DNA of 64,000 nucleotides from Anoplopoma fimbria (GCF_027596085.1 NC_072458.1:23393562-23457561); one strand, 5' to 3'. Shown: positions 21,289-33,420, counted from the stretch's first letter. Notes: generated by a model from the sequence alone, not told the origin. Numbers and translations: made by a program.

Positions 21289-22952
21289 ATGATTGCAAGA
21301 ATGTGTGCCATCCTCCTTCTGCTTGTTGGTAAGAGAAACTTTCACTCTAAAGTTGTTCAATGAGTTTGGAATTAATGTGACACTAATCCAACAACTTCTC
21401 CTCAAAACAGTCTGTGTCAACGCTCAGGAAACCACAGTACCGCAACCACAGCAGCACCGGGCAACCACAGCAGCACCGGTGGCAACCACTGCAGCACCGG
21501 TGGCAACCACAGCAGCACCGGTGGCAACCACTGCAGCACCGGTGGCAACCACAGCAGCACCGGTGGCAACCACTGCAGCACCGGTGGCAACCACAGCAGC
21601 ACCGGTGGCAACCACTGCAGCACCGGTGGCAACCACAGCAGCACCGGTGGCAACCACAGCAGCACCGGTGGCAACCACAGCAGCACCGGTGGCAACCACA
21701 GCAGCACCGGTGGCAACCACAGCAGCACCGGTGGCAACCACAGCAGCACCGGGCAACCACTGGCAACCACAGCACCGTGGCAACCACTGCAGCACCGCAA
21801 CCACAGCAGCACCGTGGCAACCACAGCACCGGTGGCAACCACTGCAGCACCGGTGGCAACCACAGCAGCACCGGTGGCAACCACTGCACCGGTGGCAACC
21901 ACAGCAGCACCGGTGGCAACCACAGCAGCACCGGTGGCAACCACAGCAGCACCGGCACCGGTGGCAACCACAGCAGCACCGCACCACTGGTGGCAACCAC
22001 AGCAGCACCGGTGGCAACCACAGCAGCACCGGTGGCAACCACTGCAGCACCGGTGGCACCACAGCAGCACCGGTGGCAACCACTGCAGCACCGCCACAGC
22101 AGCACCGTGGCAACCACTGCAGCACCGGTGGCAACCACAGCAGCACCGGTGGCAACCACTGCAGCACCGGTGGCAACCACAGCAGCACCGGTGGCAACCA
22201 CTGCAGCACCGGTGGCAACCACAGCAGCACCGTGGCAACCACAGCAGCACCGGTGGCAACCACAGCAGCACCGTGGCAACCACAGCAGCACCGGTGGCAA
22301 CCACAGCAGCACCGGTGGCAACCACAGCAGCACGGTGGCAACCACAGCAGCACCGGTGGCAACCACAGCAGCACCGGTGGCAACCACAGCAGCACCGGTG
22401 GCAACCACAGCAGCACCGGTGGCAACCACAGCAGCACCGGTGGCAACCACTGCAACCAACCACAGCAGCACCGGTGGCAACCACTGCAGCACCGGTGGCA
22501 ACCACAGCAGCACCGGTGGCAACCACTGCAGCACCGGTGGCAACCACAGCAGCACCGGTGGCAACCACAGCAGCACCGGTGGCAACCACAGCAGCACCGG
22601 TGGCAACCACAGCAGCACCGGTGGCAACCACAGCAGCACCACAGGTGGCAACCACAGCAGCACCGGCACCGGTGGCAACCACAGCAGCACCGTGGCAACC
22701 ACTGCAGCACCGGTGGCAACCACAGCAGCACCGGTGGCAACCACTGCAGCACCGGTGGCAACCACAGCAGCACCGGTGGCAACCACTGCAGCACCGGTGG
22801 CAACCACAGCAGCACCGGTGGCAACCACAGCAGCACCCACAGCAGCACTGGTGGCAGCCACAACAGCGGCATCCTCTGCCCTCATCAACAAAATCAGTCT
22901 GATTTCAGTCGTTGTGGCGGCGATGGCACATGGACTTCGCTCATGTTGCTGA
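21289..22952 (+). CDS. GPI-anchored VATTAAP-repeat mucin-like protein, unit B (long-array form)
   Basis: Exon 2 begins at 21262 (acceptor CTTTCAG). ATG at 21289 encodes MIARMCAILLLLV and the GTAAG donor is at 21329. Intron 2 is 82 bp and exon 3 starts at 21411, giving VCVNA-QETTV, a clean signal-peptidase site. Next come about 65 copies of a 21-bp unit encoding VATTAAP, then TAALVAATTAASSALINKIS, a hydrophobic stretch LISVVVAAMAHGL and RSCC-stop (22950-22952). The tail aligns with the other subfamily (AASS-x-x-INK-x-S) and looks like a somewhat weaker GPI signal; the N-K-T sequon there has become N-K-I. From the family pattern: secreted, Thr-O-glycosylated, membrane-anchored. As assembled, single-base losses (ACCGGTGG to ACCGTGG) shift the signal frame, which stays open to 22990 and misses the GPI tail. 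Either the assembly has indels or this allele makes an unanchored product. Confidence 0.65.
21445..22862 (+). repeat. 21-bp coding minisatellite (VATTAAP), unit B
   Basis: About 65 units of GTGGCAACCACAGCAGCACC plus G. Two unit types differ by one synonymous base (Thr ACA vs ACT) and alternate strictly in blocks (21466-21640, 22130-22220, 22690-22800), giving a 42-bp higher-order repeat. Elsewhere one type is homogeneous. Confidence 0.95.
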
Positions 22953-23285
22953 AGGTGTTAAGAGCAGCTCTTATTCTCAAAATGAAGTGAAAGAATTGAA
23001 AGATTTGTTTGTAGATTTGAGATGTTGTAAATAAGCTCTCTGTTGTTCTTGTGTTGAAGTATGATGGTGTGAGTTTGTACCGTTGGTCATATATCACACT
23101 GGATCGTCCTGGAGGAGTCTATTATTAATCCAGATGTCTATGATGGGAGGACTCTGTGATGTTTCAATTCAGAAGCCAATCAGAGAATCTGATTATAAGA
23201 TGACTGTCAACATTTTGTCTGTTATTGCATCATTGATAATAAAAGATGGTTTCCAATAAAAGTTTTGCTAACTTATGAAGTTGTC
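22953..23285 (+). terminator. 3' UTR and poly(A) signal of unit B gene
   Basis: AATAAA lies at 23255-23260, about 300 bp after the stop, matching 18415 in A and 26370 in C. Confidence 0.6.
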
Positions 23286-24480
23286 ACTCGTTACTTTAAT
23301 ATTTGATAATAGGGACTTGGTTAGAAAACATTTATTATTTCTAAATAACATGAGAAGTCTGGTAAAACATACATAAGTCATATTTATTAAAAGCCAATGT
23401 GCTTGGAGTGGTTTTATCAGACTTGATTGCTACTCAATGTCAAAGTGCAAGCTTTTTCTTGTGCTTTCAACCATATCATACAGTCTTCATCAACGGCTGG
23501 AGTTTTATAAGTCAACACAGAGAGGGATCTGTTGTTGACACCATCCATGTTTAGAGTTACAATTATGGAACTGTTACTGAACAACAGCCACTGTGGTTAC
23601 ATGTGGAATATGAATGAGTAATAAAACAAGAGAGGAGTTAGTAATTCAGTGAAATTATTCTGTAATGGCTATTTAAAGTTTTTAAACATTAGCCATCATC
23701 GACTGGTCATACCAGGCCAAGAAAGGCTATAAAGCAAAACCATTGAGTGTGTTGATTTGAGCCACTGCGCATTTTTATTGTGAATACACCTTTTGATTGT
23801 TAAGAGAAGAAGGAAATGTTACATAGTCTCACTTCAGTCGTTTAGTTTAACAGAGGAGAGGATCCAGATTGTGAGTAGAGGGAACAAACCACAGAGAGAG
23901 ACCAGACAGACAGCAGACAATCTAATACATTTAGATTTAAGGAAGCATCAAAGTCTTAAGGCCCTTAGCTCTTAAATGCTTTTTCCCAGCCTTCATTCCA
24001 TCATATGGAACTTAACTCTTTACTTAAAGAACGATATTTAACATTCTGAACATGAATACATAAGCAAACAACTATCATCTATGTTACGATTTCCTTCAAA
24101 AACACTATTTAACTGAACAAAGAATCAAGTTAAGGGCGTAAATACTTATAAAATCACTTAACGTAACAATTTAACAAAGAATCATCTTAACACAACAACA
24201 TATCTGTTTAACTTAACAACGTAACTTAACAAAGAATCAACTGAAGGTAACAACGTAACAAATGAACAAAGAATCAACTTAAAGTAACAACGTAACAAAT
24301 GAACAAAGAATCAACTTAAAGTAAGGTTTGTGACTGACATGCTGACGTTTTTAACATACCTGTAAGAAACACGATGCAGATATGACCCGATGAGCCCCAG
24401 GGCCTCGAAAAAAACAAAAAACATTGACTCATCAACACAGGAGCAAGAATCAAACTTCATAGTTATAGTGGTTTTTGTTT
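23286..24480. other. 3' flank of unit B
   Basis: No gene. It is nearly identical to the unit C flank and contains the ~37-bp minisatellite near 24110-24325. Small open frames are shared between B and C only because the DNA was duplicated. Confidence 0.6.
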
Positions 24481-24775
24481 CTTGACTGGAACTAGTTTTG
24501 ACGCCAGGCGAACAAACTAGTATTCTAAATAAGGGGAACCTGTAAATGTCATCCCAATATTATTAATTACCTCTGATGTGTACATGAAGTAATTAGCTGC
24601 AGATTTCAGTGAGGAAGTAGAACAAAACTATTTCAATGACCCAAATTAAGAACAAGAGTAACACAAACAAATGGCCATTAAAGCCAACGAACCCAAAGTC
24701 ACAATGTCATGCTAGAAAAATGTGACAGCACACGTTTGACTTGTTGAGCCATTTGGACATACGTAGTGGTTGTGT

Positions 24776-24952
24776 TGATTTTATCATGAAATAAAACATT
24801 TCTTTCCCGCACCTTATTTCCTGATGAGGGCACATATTTCTTTGGCTTTGTCGTCTGTTCTTTGGGTATAAAAAGAGAAGCTGAACTCACATAAACAACA
24901 TCACAACATCATTCACTGCAGTGGATGACATTCAAGCAGAGAACTTAAACCT
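24776..24952 (+). promoter_or_regulatory. core promoter and non-coding exon 1 of unit C gene
   Basis: TATAAAAAGA lies at 24867-24876; exon 1 ends at 24952 before GTAAGTAG. It is essentially identical to unit B. Confidence 0.65.
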
Positions 24953-25624
24953 GTAAGTAGTTTTATTACTATTTTACTCCATTATGAATCATTGATTTAG
25001 TTTTTCAAGACGAAGATTGCAACGATTTGTAAAAAAAAATTAAATTCAAATTATGATTTAATAAATGTATTTTATTATTTTGTTTTGATATTTTTGTGTT
25101 TCTATAGTTAATGAAGGATTTCTCAACTTTGTATGGTGCATTAACTAATATATGCTCTCAATAGAGTTTCCAACTGACAATATAGTATATATTTTAAACC
25201 GTATACTTGTGATATTTCATTAAATTTAAATATCTACCTTTTTTGATTATATTTCAGTGATTTTAATGCCACCATTAATTTGCTTTATTTGTTAAATGTT
25301 ATAATGGAAATATTTTTGATGCAATTTAATGCAAAGCTTACCATTTTATTGTTGTAATTATAATAATTAATTATCAGTCTGTATTTAGGATCATCACAGT
25401 ATTAGTTGCCTTAGGGTGTGAGAACAGTTAGTGATTATGTAAATCATCATTCAGCCAAAGAAGAAAATTATAGTCATTAGTCAGTTACTATCTATAATCT
25501 AGTAAGGCGTAACCAGCAGTAGTTGAAGGTGCATTATTAAATGTTTCAAAAGGGAATAACTATTCATCAGATTAAAGTTACCAATTCTATCTTTCAGAGA
25601 GCAGAAAAGAGAAACTGCATCACC

Positions 25625-26067
25625 ATGATTGCAAGAATGTGTGCCATCCTCCTTCTGCTTGTTGGTAAGAGAGAAACTTTCACTCTAAAGTTGTTCAATG
25701 AGTTTGGAATTAATGTGACACTAATCCAACAACTTCTCCTCAAAGCAGTCTGTGTCAACGCTCAGGAAACCACAGTAGCACCGGTGGGAAACACCACAGC
25801 AGCACCGGTGGCAACCACACTACAGCAGCACCGGTGGCAACCACAGCAGCACCGGTGGCAACCACAGCAGCACCGGTGGCAACCACAGCAGCACCGGTGG
25901 CAACCACAGCAGCACCGGTGGCAACCACAGCAGCACCGGTGGCAACCACAGCAGCACCGGTGGCAGCGGGCGCCACAACAGCGGCATCCTCTGCCCTCAT
26001 CAACAAAATCAGTCTGATTTCAGTCGTTGTGGCGGCGATGGCACATGGACTTCGCTCATGTTGCTGA
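25625..26067 (+). CDS. GPI-anchored VATTAAP-repeat mucin-like protein, unit C (short-array form)
   Basis: The structure is the same as unit B. Exon 2 begins at 25598, ATG 25625 gives MIARMCAILLLLV, and the donor is at 25665. Intron 2 is 84 bp, and exon 3 from 25749 gives VCVNA-QETTVAPVGNTTAA. Only about eight VATTAAP units follow, then VAAGATTAASSALINKISLI ... AHGLRSCC, stop 26065-26067. A 5-bp insertion (CTACA) in the second repeat shifts the signal frame into WQPQQHR-type repeats that end at 26017 without the GPI tail, while the tail frame is open from 25834. If the insertion is real, the allele encodes an unanchored Gln/His/Arg-rich protein. If it is an assembly error, this is a compact GPI mucin of roughly 120 residues. 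Except for array length it is almost identical to B, so the two arose recently or are homogenised by gene conversion. Confidence 0.6.
25779..25975 (+). repeat. 21-bp coding minisatellite (VATTAAP), unit C
   Basis: About eight units, almost all of the ACA type; the ACA/ACT alternation of unit B is absent. Confidence 0.9.
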
Positions 26068-27561
26068 AGGTGTTAAGAGCAGCTCTTATTCTCAAAATGA
26101 AGTGAAAGAATTGAAAGATTTGTTTGTAGATTTGAGATGTTGTAAATAAGCTCTCTGTTGTTCTTGTGTTGAAGTATGATGGTGTGAGTTTGTACCGTTG
26201 GTCATATATCACACTGGATCGTCCTGGAGGAGTCTATTATTAATCCAGATGTCTATGATGGGAGGACTCTGTGATGTTTCAATTCAGAAGCCAATCAGAG
26301 AATCTGATTATAAGATGACTGTCAACATTTTGTCTGTTATTGCATCATTGATAATAAAAGATGGTTTACAATAAAAGTTTTGCTAACTTATGAAGTTGTC
26401 ACTCGTTACTTTAATATTTGATAATAGGGACTTGGTTAGAAAACATTTATTATTTCTAAATAACATGAGAAGTCTGGTAAAACATACATAAGTCATATTT
26501 ATTAAAAGCCAATATGCTTGGAGTGGTTTTATCAGACTTGATTGCTACTCAATGTCAAAGTACAAGCTTTTTCTTGTGCTTTCAACCATATCATACAGTC
26601 TTCATCAACGGCTGGAGTTTTATAAGTCAACACAGAGAGGGATCTGTTGTTGACACCATCCATGTTTAGAGTTACAATTATGGAACTGTTACTGAACAAC
26701 AGCCACTGTGGTTACATGTGGAATATGAATGAGTAATAAAACAAGAGAGGAGTTAGTAATTCAGTGAAATTATTCTGTAATGGCTATTTAAAGTTTTTAA
26801 ACATTAGCCATCATACGCTACTGGTTATACCAGGCCAAGAAAGGCTATAAAGCAAAACCATTGAGTGTGTTGATTTGAGCCACTGCGCATTTTTATTGTG
26901 AATACACCTTTTGATTGTTAAGAGAAGAAGGAAATGTTACATAGTCTCACTTCAGTCGTTTAGTTTAACAGAGGAGAGGATCCAGATTGTGAGTAGAGGG
27001 AACAAACCACAGAGAGAGACCAGACAGACAGCAGACAATCTAATACATTTAGATTTAAGGAAGCATCAAAGTCTTAAGGCCCTTAGCTCTTAAATGCTTT
27101 TTCCCAGCCTTCATTCCATCATATGGAACTTAACTCTTTACTTAAAGAACGATATTTAACATTCTGAACATGAATACATAAGCAAACAACTATCATCTAT
27201 GTTACGATTTCCTTCAAAAACACTATTTAACTGAACAAAGAATCAAGTTAAGGGCGTAAATACTTATAAAATCACTTAACGTAACAATTTAACAAAGAAT
27301 CATCTTAACACAACAACATATCTGTTTAACTTAACAACGTAACTTAACAAAGAATCAACTGAAGGTAACAACGTAACAAATGAACAAAGAATCAACTTAA
27401 AGTAAGGTTTGTGACTGACATGCTGACGTTTTTAACATACCTGTAAGAAACACGATGCAGATATGACCCGATGAGCCCCAGGGCCTCGAAAAAAACAAAA
27501 AACATTGACTCATCAACACAGGAGCAAGAATCAAACTTCATAGTTATAGTGGTTTTTGTTT
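26068..27561 (+). other. 3' UTR and flank of unit C, right end of triplication
   Basis: The poly(A) signal AATAAA is at 26370-26375. The flank is nearly identical to unit B up to GTGGTTTTTGTTTC, after which the sequence departs (CTTGAGGTCATTT) and marks the right breakpoint. Confidence 0.6.
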
Positions 27562-27960
27562 CCTTGAGGTCATTTTAAGTCTGTTTTTAGTCATATTTTA
27601 ATGTTTTAAGGTAATCTGAGTCTCTATGTAGTTGTTTTTGGTTCTTTGAGGTAATTTTGAGTCTCTTGGTAGTGTTTTGTTGTTCTTGAGGTAAATTTGA
27701 CTCTTTGTAGTGTTTTTTTTTTATTTAAGGTCCTTTTTAGTCTCTTTGTAGTGTTTTTTTTTCTCTGAGATATTTTGAATCTCTTGGTAGTCATGTTTTT
27801 TTTAGGTCATTTTGAGTCTCTTTACAATTGTATTTTGGTTCTTTGAGATCATTTTGATCTTTTTGTATGTTTTTGTTACTTTGAAGTCATTTTGAATCTC
27901 TTTGTAGTCGTTTTTTGTTTCTCAGAGGTCATTTTGAGTCTATTTATAGTACAATTCCAG
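27562..27960. repeat. degenerate ~45-50-bp minisatellite
   Basis: About eight diverged units built around GAGGTCATTTTGAGTCTCTT and TGTAGT-GTTTTT. A related sequence in reverse orientation is at about 54480-54620. Confidence 0.75.
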
Positions 27961-29258
27961 AGGGGACGTTGACACCTTGGGCCCCTGGGCCTTTGGCCGG
28001 GAAGGCCCTGTCAGTAATCCATCATGTATGTGATTTACAGTGAAAGTCTGTACTGTACAACAATTGTGTGTCTCTGCAAGGTGCATTTTTACATCAGCAC
28101 AGAATGAGTTCGGCTGATGATCAAATGGACATTTAGCTAAAGTTAAGCGAGGCTCACTTGAAGTTGCACTAATGAATTCTGCAAACTGTAAATAAACTAT
28201 ACAGATTAATCAACACATATTATGTCTCTGCAGATCTTTTCTTGGATTAATGACTAAAATGCTTCCTCTGGAAATCTGCCACCATGTTTGAGCTTTTCTT
28301 TCAATAAAAAAGAAAGAATGAAACTAGTGCATCCGTAAAATTGGCAAAGTATTTAATTTATTATTGGTCAGATATTGGCATAAAAAAAATCTCATCATAA
28401 GGTCCAATTGGTTTTGGAATGTCAGCTTTTAGTAGAAATTATTCATTAAAACCCCACAAAGATGTTTTTTTCATATTGAATCTAGAATGTGTTTTTCCAA
28501 GGAATTCGGAGAGACATAACTTTCATAACCATAAGTCAAGCGTGTTTACGGTCGATTCTGCATGTGAGTTTTCATGTCCAGTGACCTTGAAACAGCAGCT
28601 CATGACCTTCATGGACGGCCGGAGGTTGTTTAATTCTTTTGATTGCCTTTCGGGTTCTCTGTGTTCCTTCTTGCTCCAGGTTGGATTTTCCCCAGCGTTT
28701 GTTTTTGTTCAGCTGTCAGAATGATATGTGAAGCATCTATGTGATGATGCACTTCCTTATCTGCTAAATTTCATGAATTTTACTTCACATGATGATGTCT
28801 AAAAAACACTAACCATTTCAAAGTGTGTTTACTTTATCTACTTACAAAATAAATATTTCAGGTTGTACAATTAATCGAGTGTTTCTAATTTTTTTCTGTT
28901 TGTTTATAACAAGTACATTTTTTAAAATTCTATTATAATTATTAAAAACATTTCATTTTCCAATCTTGTATTTTTAACGACAGTTAAATTCAACCCAACA
29001 CTTAATTCTGGTTAAAGTTCCCTTTAGGAGAACATCCACTGGAGTCAGAGAGCAAATTCTGTAATTTACACAATCAAGTTCAGATTCATTATAAACATAT
29101 AGAAAGTACAGTAAAGTGAAATCTGTTGAGATTTATTACAATACAGTGGGTATAAATGGACGGATGGATGGAGGTTACAGGTTCAGAATTTGAGTTATAG
29201 AAGAGAAAGAAGAAAATTGATTCGGATCAGCTTGATAAAACATTTGTTCAATTGTCAC
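27961..29258. other. intergenic, nothing recognised
   Basis: AT-rich. A 101-codon open frame (28419-28724) has no recognisable features. Confidence 0.35.
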
Positions 29259-29288
29259 CCACGACATGATTGAGTGATCATGTCGTGG
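29259..29288. repeat. perfect 12-bp inverted repeat, 6-nt loop
   Basis: CCACGACATGAT - TGAGTG - ATCATGTCGTGG is a perfect hairpin. Confidence 0.85.
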
Positions 29289-31703
29289 TTCTTCATCTGC
29301 AAATCCCTGCAGCTTCCCTTTAAAGTAAACCTCCACATATGGATCTCGTCTCACAGCTCTGTCGCCAAAATGAGTCTGTGTCCCCAGCCGTCTTCATGAC
29401 CTCGTTCTTTTTGGGTGCAGTTCTGTTTCTCACGAGCCTGAACAGAAGAACAGGGTGCGAGTCGCTATGTTGTTGTTAAATCAGGTTTAACGCACCGAGA
29501 CGCCGTGACTGGTTCTCTGAACAATGTGACGCATGTTTCTAGAGTAACTTGATTTAATCTTCAACTCATATTTCAAATGTTTGGACCGGAGCAGACAGGA
29601 GTGAAGTTTGACTGATTGATTAAATAAAAGGCAAAAAGCATCAACTAACATCACTAACGCATAACTTCCTGCTCAAGTTTGCTTGTCCAGGGCTCAACAG
29701 GATGGAGACCAAAACTGAAAAATGGTTTCCATGTTGAATCACCTGAAAGAGAAATTCCTCTGATCATGCACAATTTAATTCCTCTAACTTTCTTTATGTT
29801 TGATCATGCTGAATGAATGTTGACCTGATTGTCAGAAGGCTAATGAGCCTTTTGTCTTTTGAACAAAGACATGAAACTAACTGAGAGGTCATGAGTTAAC
29901 AACCTAAAGCTAAACATACTGAGCATTAAAAGTGGGACAACACTGTACGAGATGATTGTGTTGTTCCTGGTTGTCAGAGTGGGATTACAGAATTACAACA
30001 ACACTTCTTTTTCAAAATATTGGGTAAATAAGATACCCGACTGTGATGGTAAAGTCTTTTTTCTGCATTAGAAAAAAAGGGTCATATTGCGAAACTGGAA
30101 AAATAAAATGTTCAAAAATGGACACACATTAATGATCAATCACTTTTTATCACGTACGATCGAAAGACAGCAACCATGAGAAACAAATCCACAGAATGTG
30201 GAGCTCAATGTACGAAGCTCTGTAGAATAATTAGGGCCACAAAATCACATGCATTTCAGGAAACCCTTGATCTTTTTCTGTTTGTCGTGCTTTTTATGTG
30301 TGTGTCTGTGTGTTAATGTGTGTGGATGTGCACACATTCACACACATTCCGTCCAGTTTATTGTTTGATTTCAGTTTCATCTGGTTCTTCTGAATCAGTT
30401 TGCACAACCGTTTGTTAAGTTGATGTGTTCTTTGGAACTTTTCACTCCAAAAACAAACAACTTTATTTGTCTCAACATTGTCTCTAAAACAGATTTCAGT
30501 AAATACATCAACACAAAAGCCCTTTGTCTTTGTTCTGACTGAAACAGAGACATTTAAATATCAATAATAGAACAAATATTAAACATTTATTTATTTAAAG
30601 GGGGCATGTTTTGCTTTTAGCTTTTTAATTGTTAAAAAGTGGTTGTCACTGAATTCGTTGCCAATGGCAACACTTAGTGTCGAGCCCTGCAGACAGATGC
30701 AGAAATTCTCACTCTTGTATTTATGAGGATGGGATTATTTGGATATAAACAGATTAAAATCTCTGTTTCTGATCATGGTTTGTTTCCACACCATACAACA
30801 TAGCACATACACGTTCCACTCATGCACTCACCTACACTGCTGACATTACTGACCGACACTCCACTGTTAGATTAGGTTTTCTTTATGTTTTGCCATTTGA
30901 ATTAATAAATAATTTGTTAAAACTTCTTGATTGTGTGTATCTCACCTTTTTGTCATGGCCGTGCGGCCCGGTTTGTGACAGCTGATTGACAACTGGGTGT
31001 GTTATTTTAAAATGGCAGGTTTTTAGTTTAAAACGATGTGTTAACTGTGTGTAGTTATTTACAAAAAAATGTGTTTTAGAAGCTCAAAGTTATGGCAAAG
31101 GAGACAATGTGCTGATGGATCATCACAGCTGGTTAAGAGATGAACTTTGGGAGAATTGGAACTCAGTACATGAGGCTGCAGCTGGCATGTGGAAACCGCA
31201 ATTTATCTAGTGTTCGTGTGTAAAGCTGTGAAGCAAAAACACCATTATTAATTCCTTAGTTTATACAGTTTTTAAGTGTTGTCAGATATTTTGTCTTTAG
31301 GTTTTTGGTTTTGTCTTTTCTGAGTTGAGCTCAGAGGAACTTTTCCTCCTTCAGCAGACTAATGTGGAAACAAACTTCACAGACATCATTCTGCAAAGTA
31401 GACGGAGAGGATAATTGATGAAAATAAAATAAAGCAACAGTAAACAGTAGCTCTTTGTTGCCCCCTGGCTTCGTTTTCAGGTCCTCACAGCCTCCATGTA
31501 GCTCTTCTTTTCACACTGTGGTGGCTTGACTCTATTTTTCCAATTTGCATCACCATGACAACACATCTAGCTTCTCAAAGGCGCGTCCATAACTGACAAC
31601 ACGCTGGAGGTGGACACAATAACAAGAACACCTTTATAACATGATCCAACAAAACTGCAAACTGCAGCTTCCAACATCTCTGATACAAGACAAACAGAAG
31701 AAT
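29289..31703. other. intergenic, nothing recognised
   Basis: A short CA/TG-rich patch lies near 30295-30350. No coding exon is supported. Confidence 0.35.

Positions 31704-31747
<44 letters not shown>
31704..31747. repeat. (GAT)n microsatellite
   Basis: About 14 perfect GAT triplets. Confidence 0.95.
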
Positions 31748-31749
<2 letters not shown>

Positions 31750-32859
31750 AGAAATGAACAGCTGGGACAACTCCAAAAGCAACAACAACAAATCTGCATC
31801 TACTTTTCCCTAGAAAACCTTGTTTATCTTTTAGTTTCTTCCTTCATCAGACAGGAAATAAGGTTCGAGAACAACAGGATGTAACACCAATAATACCAAA
31901 TACTGCAGCTTATTCAGTGGTACTACACTTCAAACTCTACCTTCTCCTCCAGAATCCGGTCTGTCCATTCGTTACATGCATGATGTCTTTTCAAACTAAA
32001 TTTCATTCTTCAGAGGAAGTTATTTTTATGGAACAAAAGGAGCTTCATTGACGTTCACACAACATGAAGAGAGTGACGCTGATGTTGAAACTGTTGGACT
32101 GAGGTCGGTCTTAAACTTCACATGGAACACGTTCCTCTCAGGCAGACTGCTGATCTCGGATCTGTCTGAGTAAAACACAGTGCAGCCTGATGAGTCACAT
32201 GACTGATCATCTGTAGTTTAAGGTGTAGTACAGCAGAGGGCAGCATTACCCAGAGTCCCCTGCATGTGTGAACTCTGCTGCAGCAGATTCACACTCAATG
32301 AAAACTGTAGAGGTGGAACTTTTTAAAATAAAGTTATTTTGAAGTCTGGTAAATCTTTTTATTATTGAATGACCATGAGTTTAATTTGCCATCAGTTTGT
32401 TTTACAGGTTTATAGAACATTTTACCTGGAAATGTCATTTTGCATGAAGAAGTTCAGCAAACATTTATAAACTGACTATGTCACATGACATAAACAATCT
32501 TAATCATATTGGTTTTCTTACATTTAATGTGAATAATAATATTTCTCATGTGGGAAATCTATTTAAAATTTGAAGCTCTTTTTTTGCATTTAGTTACATT
32601 CAGTTTATTTTATTAAAAATTGAACTGCAAAACTTTGCATGTTAGTTTTTCTGTGTGCTAAAAACAGGGTCTAGACGTCACCTCAACATAAAGGAGGTTG
32701 ATGGCGTTCAGCAGTTCTTCACACGGAGACGAGGACTCAGAGGCAGAGCAGCTGAAAGCAGTCAGTGGTTTAGAGGTAATCAGTCAGTGAGAAGAACCAG
32801 AGAAGGTAAAAAGGACGCCTGAGATCACTGAAGTATATGATGGATAACGAGGGAATGAG
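31748..32859. other. intergenic, nothing recognised
   Basis: No supported feature. Confidence 0.35.
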
Positions 32860-33420
32860 GAGCAGGTGAGACTGAGGGAAACTACAGGAGAGGTTGGTGA
32901 CTGAACAGAGAAAATATGAATTCATCATGTCTCCGGAAAATTTGATTCCCATAATACCAAACTGCTTTGTGAATTATGTTTCAAGGGGAAACGTATTTTG
33001 TCGTGGACGAAGTTTGCTTTGCCGTATATCAAAAATGAGTTTCAAATGAGTCTGCAGAAGGAAAACCACAGGACTTTCACCCAGGGGGCCGCTGTTCATG
33101 TTCCATGTTTTTTTTTACAAATCCTAACCAAGCAGTTTTATTGCACAACCATTTCCAAATAATAGTTTTGTTGCCTAAACCTAACCAAGTACTTTCGTTG
33201 CTTTTTTGTTGTCTCAATTTCGTAATCATTAATCCAAACCATGATGCTTTTACTAAACCAAGTACTTTTGTCGCCAGAACATTTCCAAATAATAGTTATT
33301 TTTTGCATCGATTGCGTAATCATTCTAAACCAAACCATGATGTTTATTTAAGCCTAACCAAGTAGTTTTCTAGTTTGTTGTTTTGTTTAAATTTACGTGT
33401 TCCAAACTATGGAATCGCAA
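32860..33420 (+). repeat. local duplication, copy 1 (contains dispersed repeat R1)
   Basis: Shares ACTACAGGAGAGGTT, AAAATATGAATTCATCATGT, GAATTATGTTTCAAGGGGAA and GAGTTTCAAATGAGTCTGCA with 34320-34760 in the same order and orientation. It then has CACAGGACTTTCACCCAG and multiple CTAACCAAGTA / TTTTGTTGCCTAAACC motifs, here named R1. Confidence 0.8.

Larger units (their letters stand above)
17649..27561 (+). repeat. tandem segmental triplication (units A, B, C) of the VATTAAP gene
   Basis: Unit A spans 17649-20144, B 20145-24480 and C 24481-27561. Each begins CTTGACTGGAACTAG and ends TAGTTATAGTGGTTTTTGTT. B and C are offset by exactly 4336 bp through promoter, intron 1 and exon 2, with only scattered single-base differences. 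A is shortened by deletions (gene body; ~270 bp of 3' flank) and lengthened by an L2 insertion. Confidence 0.95.

Noticed and set aside
21445..22862. Regular 21-bp array as CRISPR
   Set aside because: There are no unique spacers; the units are contiguous, coding, and inside a eukaryotic gene.
21383..22891. Minus-strand 400-500-codon open frames over the 21-bp array
   Set aside because: Antisense readings of the VATTAAP repeat; promoter, splice sites and signal peptide all support the plus strand.
17867..24890. Conserved 63-codon minus-strand frame in units A, B and C (MSSASLFI...)
   Set aside because: It lies across the duplicated promoter. Sharing reflects recent tandem duplication, not selection for a protein.
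23793..27093. Conserved 60-codon plus-strand frame in units B and C (MIVKRRRK...)
   Set aside because: It is in the duplicated 3' flank, without signal, domain or splice context, and unit A is interrupted there by L2.
28419..28724. 101-codon open frame as a gene
   Set aside because: No recognisable domain, signal, promoter or splice sites; length expected by chance in this much sequence.
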